Source: Oscillospiraceae bacterium (GTDB lineage: Bacteria; Bacillota; Clostridia; Oscillospirales; Oscillospiraceae). Taken from it: a DNA stretch of 53,004 nt. The stretch is from NCBI GenBank assembly GCA_009783555.1, contig WRDH01000018.1:1-53004 (forward strand), read 5' to 3'. Every line of letters starts with the position of its first letter. Position 1 is the stretch's first letter. The position numbers and the translations under genes were made by a program. The notes under the pieces were generated by a model. That model was not told the DNA's origin, ran no database searches, and worked only from the letters and a program-made list of their open reading frames with translations. Positions 17,841 to 25,270 of this stretch are shown here, in pieces.

Positions 17841-19502
17841 TTATCTGAAGTGTTGATTTACTGCATCTTCTTTAATCTGCCCGCCTTGTGCATACCATTG
17901 TTCCAGAATTGACGGCCAATCGCTTGCAGGTTTGTTACCCATTATTATTTGCATAACTTCTTCCATAATTATATCACCTGTGCTGCCGGCTTGCGCAAAC
18001 TCAGCAGGTGGAGGTCCCCACATAGCTGTTCTCATAATCCAGTTGTTATCAAACAGATGCTGGCTTCTTGCATAAGCGCTTCCGTTAAAGCCCATTTGCA
18101 GGAATGCGCCGAGTCCGTGCGGTTCTTTATTATCAATCCATGCCCGTGAGTCGTTGTACTTAAACATCATGCCTGCTGTAAACAGTTCGCTTGTGTCTCC
18201 CGTTTCCAGTGCATGCAGGACATGCTTATATTGAATCATATCTGCTTGTGGGTCTATTACCTGGAATGCTGCGGTCATTGCATGCTCGCGGCCTTCTTCG
18301 ATGTACTCGGCAAGGTCATCCATTGTCATCGGGGTATCCGGGCTGAACATCATATGATCAAGCAGGCTGATAACCTTCATTAGCGCGGCGGGATTATTAA
18401 ACTCCGCACTTGCGACAATAACGCCTATGTTAGGATAGAATACCTGCCCGTTTGCAGGTCTGCTGCCTGACGTGTGCGGGAGGTTGAGCGGGATGAAGTA
18501 TGCGTCTTCATTTTGTTGTGCGACTATATCGGGACCGGAATACCAACCCCACCATTGCCACCAGCATTGGATACCAACTCGTCCGCTAAGGAGATCCTCT
18601 TTACCGCGTCCCCATTCTTCCATTAGCATAAATTCGGGACTTATAAGGCCATCAGCGTACCAACGTGCCCAGTTTTCCAGTGCTGTTTGGAATTCGGGGA
18701 AAGCAATACCCGGTTTCAGTCTTCCGGTGCCGTCATCGCGCCAGAAGTACTCATTGTTATGTATGTTGCCGACATAAGCATCAAACATTGGGGCAGTTCT
18801 GAAGAGCCACTGCAGGTTTTCGTCTACTGCTATACCATAAGCAGCGCCATGGTTTGCCATAAACGCTTTTGCGAGGTTCTCAAGGTCTGCAACCGTTTTG
18901 ATTTCCGGCGAACCTTCTGCTTCATACCAATCTTTACGTACCCACATATGCCAGGGCTGGTCTATTTGACCGTAGTAGTATCTGGGGATGCCGTAGATTC
19001 TGCCGTTAACCGTGTAACCTTGAATGGTCAACGGATCAACAACCTGGTGGTTTCTTATGCGCGGTGATGCGTACTGTGCCAATGCGTCGGTAAGGTCGAG
19101 GAGCAAGCCTGCTGATTGTAATTCACCAAACAGACGAGGGTCAACATCAGAATAAGGTAGTGCAAATACGTCGGGAAGATTTCCGGCAACAATTGCCGCG
19201 TTCAGACGCTCTGCATACCCGTCTACAGTGGTCCATTCAAACTCTACTTCGATATTTAATACATCCTTGTATAGTCTGGTCCACGGATTGTTGTTGACGC
19301 TGTCGCCTTCTGCGAAATACCAGTTTGAACCTTCGGGTGCAACTGCCAGAATTCTGACCGGTGTGTCATAGGGTGTATCCCAGTTGCCTGCAGGTGGTTG
19401 TACAAAGTCGCGTGTTGCAGGGGTTTCAGATTCTCCGCATGCCGCTATCACGCTGAAGAGCATTGCACACGCAAGTGCAAGGAAGAATATGCGTTTTTTC
19501 AT
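17841..19502 (-). CDS. LplA-type extracellular solute-binding lipoprotein
   Basis: A 553-residue binding protein of the large Lpl subclass. It starts with a basic n-region and hydrophobic core ending in the lipobox VIAAC, so it is lipid-anchored outside the membrane. Aromatic-rich stretches such as WQWWGWYSG and YYYGQIDQPWHMW are in keeping with carbohydrate stacking. It is the first gene of the operon that continues through two permeases, an amidohydrolase and a GH4 enzyme. The divergent LacI gene and three candidate operators lie upstream, so it is probably induced by the imported sugar or its breakdown product. Confidence 0.93.
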   Translation of the reverse strand: MKKRIFFLALACAMLFSVIAACGESETPATRDFVQPPAGNWDTPYDTPVRILAVAPEGSNWYFAEGDSVNNNPWTRLYKDVLNIEVEFEWTTVDGYAERLNAAIVAGNLPDVFALPYSDVDPRLFGELQSAGLLLDLTDALAQYASPRIRNHQVVDPLTIQGYTVNGRIYGIPRYYYGQIDQPWHMWVRKDWYEAEGSPEIKTVADLENLAKAFMANHGAAYGIAVDENLQWLFRTAPMFDAYVGNIHNNEYFWRDDGTGRLKPGIAFPEFQTALENWARWYADGLISPEFMLMEEWGRGKEDLLSGRVGIQCWWQWWGWYSGPDIVAQQNEDAYFIPLNLPHTSGSRPANGQVFYPNIGVIVASAEFNNPAALMKVISLLDHMMFSPDTPMTMDDLAEYIEEGREHAMTAAFQVIDPQADMIQYKHVLHALETGDTSELFTAGMMFKYNDSRAWIDNKEPHGLGAFLQMGFNGSAYARSQHLFDNNWIMRTAMWGPPPAEFAQAGSTGDIIMEEVMQIIMGNKPASDWPSILEQWYAQGGQIKEDAVNQHFR

Positions 19503-19528
19503 TAGAATGCCTCCATTTCTTTATGTTG

Positions 19529-19728
19529 ATATTACTAAACACCGTTGTAATGTTTACAAAAGGAAGAAAAAATAAATCGATGCTGACGAATAGATATATT
19601 GTTTAGTAAACAGTGCGTTAAAACTATTATAATACCATCAATTATACATGCAAAAAACAAAAAAGCAACACTTTTTTTACATAAATTTCATAAATCGAAA
19701 AGAAAACAAGTAATTATTTTAGTAAACA
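19529..19728. promoter_or_regulatory. Three candidate LacI-family operators
   Basis: This 313-bp intergenic region holds a perfect odd palindrome TGTTTAGTAAACA at 19600-19612, and related sites ATTTTAGTAAACA at 19716-19728 (11 of 13) and ATATTACTAAACA at 19529-19541 (10 of 13). Multiple sites flanking both divergent starts suit looping repression by the adjacent LacI-family protein. The rest of the region is AT-rich, and I see no small gene in it. Confidence 0.7.
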
Positions 19729-19815
19729 AACTCTTGTTTTTACTGTTATGTTATGCAATAATGGGGGAAGTCTTACTCGCAATCACCTAACTTACACTAT
19801 ACGGGAGATATATTA

Positions 19816-20787
19816 ATGCCTACTATGAGAGATGTTTCAAAAAAGTCGGGAGTGTCATTATCCTCTGTGTCACGCATCCTTGCAGAAGATAAGAGCTTCT
19901 GTGTCAGGAAAGAAACGCGTCAAAAAGTTCTCGAGGCTGCAGGCAGTTTAGGTTACCGGTACATAAAGAGAGAACAGGGCAACAAAAGAATCGGTTGTAT
20001 GCTCAGCTACACAGCGGAAAAGTTTTCCGATGAGTTTTTTCTGACAATACTTTCCGCTATCAGAAGCAGCTTACAGGACGCAGGATGCTCAATGGCTCCG
20101 CTGTATACCACGGGTGAAATTGATGTTGTAGAAGATGTTTGCAAAAAAGAGTTGTTATCAGGGTTGATACTTTTTGAAGACACACTCGATATTGAAAGCA
20201 TGGAACGCTTGAGGAGTGCCGTTCCACACATTGTAGGCGTGGAAACTGACTATACGGGGATTGATAATATTATCCACGATAAATATGCAACCGGTGTACA
20301 AGCTGTCGAACATCTGATGGAGAGAGGACATAAACGAATTGCATATGTCGGCGGAGATGAACGTTACATGCACAATCGCAGTGTTGCTTATGCCGATCTT
20401 ATGTCTCTGCGGGGTTTTCCGACACCTCCGGAGTATTTTATGGATTGCGGCTGGGAGCCTAACCGCTGCATGGAATTAGTGTTGGAGTTATGTGCAAGCA
20501 AAGACCGTCCGACAGCAATATTTGCCGGATCGGACAATCTGGCTATAGCAGTGTTGAGTGCGGTTAATGCTTTAGGTTTATCTACACCTGAAGATGTTGC
20601 TGTAGTAAGTGTTAACAATCTGGATTTTTCCGCTTACACATCACCGCCTCTAACAACGGTATCGATTCCTATGGAGGAAATCGGAACTGCAGCAGCAGAG
20701 ATGCTTTTGCGCAGGATAGACGGGTTTTCCGGACTGCCGGTAAAAATCATTTACCCAACCACATTGATAGTCAGGCAGTCTGTTTAG
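19816..20787 (+). CDS. LacI-family transcriptional repressor
   Basis: A 323-residue regulator. Residues 1-50 are the LacI helix-turn-helix (TMRDVSKKSGVSLSSVSRIL) with hinge helix, and the rest is a periplasmic-binding-protein-like sensor with GHKRIAYVGG and TAIFAGSDNLAIAVL typical of the family. The ATG follows GGGAG. It is divergent from the LplA-type operon and heads the kinase-isomerase-GatZ arm, so it probably controls both through the TGTTTAGTAAACA sites. The inducer is unknown but likely a galacto- or amino-sugar phosphate. Confidence 0.93.
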   Translation: MPTMRDVSKKSGVSLSSVSRILAEDKSFCVRKETRQKVLEAAGSLGYRYIKREQGNKRIGCMLSYTAEKFSDEFFLTILSAIRSSLQDAGCSMAPLYTTGEIDVVEDVCKKELLSGLILFEDTLDIESMERLRSAVPHIVGVETDYTGIDNIIHDKYATGVQAVEHLMERGHKRIAYVGGDERYMHNRSVAYADLMSLRGFPTPPEYFMDCGWEPNRCMELVLELCASKDRPTAIFAGSDNLAIAVLSAVNALGLSTPEDVAVVSVNNLDFSAYTSPPLTTVSIPMEEIGTAAAEMLLRRIDGFSGLPVKIIYPTTLIVRQSV

Positions 20788-20790
20788 CAT

Positions 20791-20856
20791 CGTCATTGCG
20801 AGATATTTAGTCCTCCGCAGAGGTTAAAAAACCGCCCGCAGTCGGTGTGGCAATCT
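20791..20856. repeat. Degenerate TCATTGCGAG...GGCAATCT repeat
   Basis: CGTCATTGCGAG at 20791-20802 and GGCAATCT at 20849-20856 are the ends of a widespread bacterial palindromic repeat with variable middle. Here the middle is diverged. It lies in the 137-bp gap between LacI and the sugar kinase and encodes nothing. Confidence 0.5.
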
Positions 20857-20924
20857 ACAATTCAATTAAACCGGTTGTAAAATGCACAACACAAATTACT
20901 AACCGAAGATGGAGGTGACGTTAT

Positions 20925-21878
20925 ATCAATTATTACGTAGGCATTGACGGCGGCGGCACAAAAACAGCTGTCTGTATTGCGGCAGCTGATTCATCCATCC
21001 TGCTATCAGAACAATCAAGCAGCTCTTCGTGGAGAGAATACGGGATAGAACATGTAGTGCGGAATATTAAAAGTATAGTAAGCGGTTTTCCCTTGGGAGA
21101 TGATGCTGTTATTGCAGGTGTTGCTATGGGACTTCCTTGCTTTGGTGAAAGCGAAGAAGGGGATCGTGAACTGTTGCGGGCATTTACGAGTGCATTTTCC
21201 GAAATACCTTTATGCTTAACTAACGATGTTGAGGTTGGCTGGGCAGGCTCGCTCGGCTTAACGCCGGGGATTAATGTTGTTGCCGGAACCGGCTCAATTG
21301 CATTCGGGAAGGATGAAGCGGGAGCTACGGCGAGGTGCGGCGGATGGAGCGAGTTTTTCAGTGATGAAGGTTCGTGTTATGATATAGGGCGTAAAGCGTT
21401 ACAATTGTTTTCGAAACAAGCCGACGGCAGAGTACCTGAGGATGAGTTTTATTCGGTTTTTCGCAAAAGGTTGAACATAGAAAACGATTTCGACATTATT
21501 GATATAGTACATGACCAATATACCGGTAGCCGGGATAAAGTCGCATCTTTGCAGTTTGTTGTAAGAGATGCTGCTCTTGCCGGGTCTCTTAGTGCAAGAA
21601 ATCTTTATATAACAGCCGCAGAGGAGTTGTGCAATCTTGTGTTTGCAATTCGCAACTCTCTGAATTTTCAACAAAACCCATACATGGTTTCATATTCCGG
21701 AGGACTTTTCAAAACCGGAGATTTGATACTTCCGTATTTCTTTGAAGGAATAGAAGCATTAGGTGGCAAACCGGTGTCACCGAAATACGAGCCAATGTAC
21801 GGAGCCTTATTGCTCGCATTCGAAAAAAGTAACCCTGAAGGAATACCGAATCTACAAAAAAGATTGGAGAAAAGATAA
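20925..21878 (+). CDS. BadF/BadG-family sugar kinase, apparent ATC start
   Basis: A 317-residue ASKHA-fold ATPase of the BadF/BadG/BcrA/BcrD family, most like N-acetylglucosamine kinases. The phosphate loop YYVGIDGGGTKTAV is at the very N terminus, and NVVAGTGSIAFG is the second phosphate motif. The first in-frame ATG/GTG/TTG codon after the upstream stop is GTG at 21057, which would delete the phosphate loop. The frame is open from a TGA at 20916 and a perfect GGAGGTGA at 20911-20918 lies six bases before ATC at 20925, giving (M)NYYVGIDGGG, the normal family start. I therefore place initiation at ATC. The gene overlaps the next by one base. Confidence 0.8.
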   Translation: MNYYVGIDGGGTKTAVCIAAADSSILLSEQSSSSSWREYGIEHVVRNIKSIVSGFPLGDDAVIAGVAMGLPCFGESEEGDRELLRAFTSAFSEIPLCLTNDVEVGWAGSLGLTPGINVVAGTGSIAFGKDEAGATARCGGWSEFFSDEGSCYDIGRKALQLFSKQADGRVPEDEFYSVFRKRLNIENDFDIIDIVHDQYTGSRDKVASLQFVVRDAALAGSLSARNLYITAAEELCNLVFAIRNSLNFQQNPYMVSYSGGLFKTGDLILPYFFEGIEALGGKPVSPKYEPMYGALLLAFEKSNPEGIPNLQKRLEKR

Positions 21879-22933
21879 TGGCAATTACTTACAAAGAGAT
21901 GCATGATACCTTTAATGCACTGGCGAAGAGTGCTGACTACATTGAGGAAAACCGGGCGGATATTGAAGCATATTTTAGAGGTAGAGACCGCTTTGTGTTT
22001 ATTGGTTGCGGCTCCAGTTACAGCAATGCGAAATCATTTGCGATGATATGTAATATGAGTATGGGTGTTCCGGCTATGGCTCTTGCGGCAGGGGATGTTT
22101 TGCTACATGCAAAGCGTTATAAAAAAAGCATTGACGGAGCAGGTGTTGTATTTATTTCCCGCTCCGGACGAACAAGCGAGCTTATCAGAGCGCTTGACGC
22201 ATTAAAGGCGGAAGGTTGTGATGTTGAGGTTGCATCCTTCATTTGTGCGGACGATACCCCGCTTGGTGAAAAGAGTGACATAGTATTATCAACACCGTGG
22301 GCATTTGATGAAAGCGTGTGCCAAACACGGTGTGTAACAAATGCATATTTTATGGCTGCATATATTTTCGCTAAACTGACAGATAACGCGGCGGCATTAA
22401 ATGACTTACAACTTACGATAACTGAAGGTCCGGCATATATCGAAAAAGCGGAAACTCTTGCGAAAGAGCTTGCAGTCTTGCCGTGGACACATGCCGTAGT
22501 ACTCGCTGACGCGGAGCTTGAAGGATTAGCGGAAGAGGGCGCGCTTGTTTTCAAGGAAGTATGCCAATTGCCTTCAAGCTACCATCACTTGCTGGATGTG
22601 CGTCACGGACCGATGGTAATGGTAAACAAAGAAACACTTGTAATTGCAGCTCTCGGAACAAAGTGCGAACTCGAAATTAATCTTCTGAAGGACGCTAAAG
22701 CGAAAGGCGCATATGTAGTGGCGTTTTGTGATGATGGTGATAATTGTGTTGCCGGCGATTGCTGTAATGACATCGACGGTGTAATTTTTTCGTGCTTTGC
22801 AAAGCCGTTATCTCATATCGCAAAGGGCATACTATTCATTGTGTTATGCCAAATGATAGCATACTACAAGTCAAAAGAAACAGGAGCAGACCCCGACAAA
22901 CCAACGGGTCTAGACCCGTGGATTGCACTTTAA
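21878..22933 (+). CDS. SIS-domain sugar isomerase/deaminase (AgaS/GlmS-like)
   Basis: A 351-residue cytoplasmic protein with two SIS domains. The first has FIGCGSSYSNAKSFA and FISRSGRTSELIRAL, the phosphosugar-binding loops. The second has the region SSYHHLLDVRHGPMVMVN, the conserved RHGP of GlmS/AgaS isomerases. The family interconverts ketose- and aldose- or amino-sugar phosphates. Next to a GatZ-like gene, an AgaS-type galactosamine-6-phosphate deaminase/isomerase making tagatose-6-phosphate is the most coherent role. FrlB-like deglycases are the alternative. Its ATG shares one base with the kinase stop codon. Confidence 0.85.
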   Translation: MAITYKEMHDTFNALAKSADYIEENRADIEAYFRGRDRFVFIGCGSSYSNAKSFAMICNMSMGVPAMALAAGDVLLHAKRYKKSIDGAGVVFISRSGRTSELIRALDALKAEGCDVEVASFICADDTPLGEKSDIVLSTPWAFDESVCQTRCVTNAYFMAAYIFAKLTDNAAALNDLQLTITEGPAYIEKAETLAKELAVLPWTHAVVLADAELEGLAEEGALVFKEVCQLPSSYHHLLDVRHGPMVMVNKETLVIAALGTKCELEINLLKDAKAKGAYVVAFCDDGDNCVAGDCCNDIDGVIFSCFAKPLSHIAKGILFIVLCQMIAYYKSKETGADPDKPTGLDPWIAL

Positions 22934-22987
22934 GTGACAGGTGAGATGATTGCGCAAGAAACAATAGAACAGTGGAGAAACTAAATT

Positions 22988-24304
22988 ATGCACCCGATAC
23001 AAGAAATAATAACCTCATATAAATCCGGTCAGCACATTGGGATTTTTTCAAACTGCAGTGCCAATGAGTATGTGCTGCGTGCTGTTATGCGCAGATGTAA
23101 GGCACATGGTCTTTATGCGCTTATTGAATCTACTGCAAACCAGGTCAATCAAGATGGCGGATATACCGGACAAACGCCGAAGGATTTTTATGAGTGGTGT
23201 CTAGCACTTGCGAAGAGCGAGGGCTTCGGTGAATCAGAACTAATCTTGGGCGGCGACCATCTGGGACCGCTTACTTGGACTAAGCTTAGCGAAGCAGAAG
23301 CAATGGAAAAAGCGCGGAGGTTGATTGGTGATTATGTACTTGCAGGGTTTACTAAAATTCACATTGATACAAGCATGCGACTCGCTGATGACAATCCGGG
23401 CGAGCGACTTGCGGACGAAATAATAGCGGAGCGAGGTGCAAGACTTTGCCTTGCGGCAGAAGCAGCTCTTCAAAAGAGACGACAGAAATTTCCCGATGCT
23501 GCCAACCCTGTATATATAATAGGAAGCGAAGTCCCGATACCGGGGGGCGCACAAGAGCATGAAGAGCTTGGAGTAACGAGCAAAGAAAACTGTCTTGCGA
23601 CCATAGCCGCGTTTAAAAAGGCTTTTGATGAAAAGGGACTTATGAAAGCATGGGAGCGTGTTGTGGCTGTGGTGGTTCAACCCGGCGTTGAGTTTAGCGA
23701 AGATGATGTATACGAATATGACAGTAAAAAAGCAGAGGATTTGTGTTCTGCAATAAAGAACGATAGATTTGTATTTGAAGGTCATTCTACTGATTACCAG
23801 CCAAGAGCGGCAATGCGGCAGCTTGTAAGCGACGGGATAATCATCCTTAAAGTCGGTCCTGCCTTAACATTTGCATTGCGTGAAGCTTTATTTGCTCTTG
23901 AAAACATTGAAAAAATCGCCCTGCATGGACGTGGAGTAAAGCTTAGTAGATTTTCCGGGGTGCTTGAAGAAGCCATGCTTGAAAAACCCGATCAATGGAA
24001 CAAACATTATCATGGAGATGAACAAAAGCAATGGATCAACCGCGCATACGGGTTTTCTGACAGAGCGCGATATTATTTACCTGAGCCTGCGGTAAAAAAA
24101 GCGATAGAACGTCTTGTGTCGAATCTCAGCGAACCGGTTGCCCTTCCACTTCTTAGCCAGTTCATGCCAATGCAATACACAAGAGTGCGCGACGGCACTC
24201 TTGTGAACAGTGTCGATGAATTGATTCTAGACAGAATCGGCGATTGCATCGATGACTATATACAAGCATGTTGTCAAGGGGACGGTTCTCCTGACAATAA
24301 ATGA
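22988..24304 (+). CDS. GatZ/KbaZ-like tagatose-bisphosphate aldolase subunit family
   Basis: A 438-residue protein of the GatZ/KbaZ family (SNCSANEYVLRAVMRR, then ESTANQVNQDGGYTGQTP, then LGGDHLGPLTW). Classical members are non-catalytic partners of the class II tagatose-1,6-bisphosphate aldolase GatY/KbaY. No GatY is in this window. Some relatives have been reported to be hexose or hexose-phosphate 4-epimerases, which would let this protein turn tagatose-6-phosphate into fructose-6-phosphate directly. The last ten residues are encoded by a REP palindrome (24271-24297), so the natural C terminus has probably been replaced. Confidence 0.88.
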   Translation: MHPIQEIITSYKSGQHIGIFSNCSANEYVLRAVMRRCKAHGLYALIESTANQVNQDGGYTGQTPKDFYEWCLALAKSEGFGESELILGGDHLGPLTWTKLSEAEAMEKARRLIGDYVLAGFTKIHIDTSMRLADDNPGERLADEIIAERGARLCLAAEAALQKRRQKFPDAANPVYIIGSEVPIPGGAQEHEELGVTSKENCLATIAAFKKAFDEKGLMKAWERVVAVVVQPGVEFSEDDVYEYDSKKAEDLCSAIKNDRFVFEGHSTDYQPRAAMRQLVSDGIIILKVGPALTFALREALFALENIEKIALHGRGVKLSRFSGVLEEAMLEKPDQWNKHYHGDEQKQWINRAYGFSDRARYYLPEPAVKKAIERLVSNLSEPVALPLLSQFMPMQYTRVRDGTLVNSVDELILDRIGDCIDDYIQACCQGDGSPDNK

Positions 24305-24348
24305 TGAAAATTCACCATAGTTTGTCAGGAGAACCGTCCCCCTGACAA
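24271..24348. repeat. REP palindrome spanning the gatZ stop codon
   Basis: The 27-bp arm at 24271-24297 (TTGTCAAGGGGACGGTTCTC then CTGACAA) matches the reverse complement of 24322-24348 at 26 of 27 positions, with a 24-bp loop. The left arm lies within the coding sequence and supplies the last codons of the GatZ-like protein. It is the best-preserved member of the GGGGACGGTTC family here. Confidence 0.85.
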
Positions 24349-24362
24349 CAAAGGAAGAATAA

Positions 24363-25121
24363 TTGCCGTATTATCAACAATTATTGATAGTTTGTCCGCT
24401 CGTATTTCTGGCGGGGTTTATTGATTCCATTGCCGGCGGGGGAGGGCTGATTTCTCTTCCGGCATACTACATGGCGGGCTTGCCGCCTCATTTTGCGCTT
24501 GGAACAAATAAAATGTCATCTTCAATAGGCATGGTTTTTTCGACGGGGACATACCTGCGTGAAGGATATATCTATAAACCTTTAATTCCGATTTCCATTG
24601 CCGGAGCACTAATAGGCTCATGGATCGGCGCGAGAAGTATCCTCCTGCTTGACGAGAATGTTTTACGCTGGATTATAGCTATTGCCATTCCGGTGCTTGC
24701 ATTGATAATTGTCTTTAAGAAGGATTTGATGACTCCCGAAACACGAGAGTTCAGCAAGGTTCGCGAGCAAACAACCGCAGCAATAGTTGCATTGACAATC
24801 GGTTGGTATGACGGCTTTTTCGGTCCGGGCGCAGGAACATTTCTAATGCTTGCATTTGTTGGGATATTAAAGCTTGACGCAGTCACGGCTTGCGGCAATA
24901 CAAAAGTAGTAAACTTCTGCTCAAACATTGCAGCACTTGCCGTCTTTATCATGGCAGGTACAGTCAACTATGCTCTGGCTCTACCGGGAGCAGCATTTGC
25001 GATTTTGGGTAACATAATAGGCGCAAGGCTGACGGTAAAAAACGGCGCAAAACTAATAAAGCCGGTGATGCTGGTGGTTGTCGTAATTTTGATGATAACA
25101 ATTGTAAGAGATTTGCTTTGA
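24363..25121 (+). CDS. TSUP/TauE-SafE family membrane exporter
   Basis: A 252-residue membrane protein with about eight helices. The repeated glycine-rich motif, AGFIDSIAGGGGLISLPAY in the first half and GWYDGFFGPGAGTFLMLAF in the second, is the TSUP signature. Members export sulfite, sulfonates or other small organic anions. The start is TTG at 24363 with AAGGA seven bases upstream. It is the last gene of the LacI arm. An anion exporter there could remove sulfite or acetate released from a decorated sugar, but this is speculation. Confidence 0.9.
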   Translation: MPYYQQLLIVCPLVFLAGFIDSIAGGGGLISLPAYYMAGLPPHFALGTNKMSSSIGMVFSTGTYLREGYIYKPLIPISIAGALIGSWIGARSILLLDENVLRWIIAIAIPVLALIIVFKKDLMTPETREFSKVREQTTAAIVALTIGWYDGFFGPGAGTFLMLAFVGILKLDAVTACGNTKVVNFCSNIAALAVFIMAGTVNYALALPGAAFAILGNIIGARLTVKNGAKLIKPVMLVVVVILMITIVRDLL

Positions 25122-25270
25122 TAAGGGAACAGTTCAGAGGGTATCCGAAACTTTTAATAGTTTCAGTCAGCACACAAATTTTGCCGGTTATTACAAGTTT
25201 CCACTATAGTGCTAGTGCGTTGGCTGGAACTATTAAAAGTTTCGGATACCCTCTGAACTGTTCCCTTATC
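25120..25270. repeat. Long hairpin element, copy 1 (52-bp stem)
   Basis: Positions 25120-25171 pair with 25219-25270 (each i with 50390 minus i), 52 continuous pairs including a few G-U. The structure fills the convergent gap exactly, touching both stop codons. Shared with copy 2 (42941-43071) are the words CAGAGGGTATCCG, TTTCAGTCAGCACACAAATT, TTGCCG, GTGCTAGTGC and TTGGCTGGAACTAT. The stem segment between them and the outer flank differ between copies but remain complementary. An inner AGCAC/GTGCT helix is also possible. No protein is encoded. Confidence 0.85.

Noticed and set aside
25120..25270. Ordinary bidirectional rho-independent terminator
   Set aside because: The stem is far longer than normal, lacks T runs on either side and shares apical sequence with a distant copy, so it is described as a distinct element.
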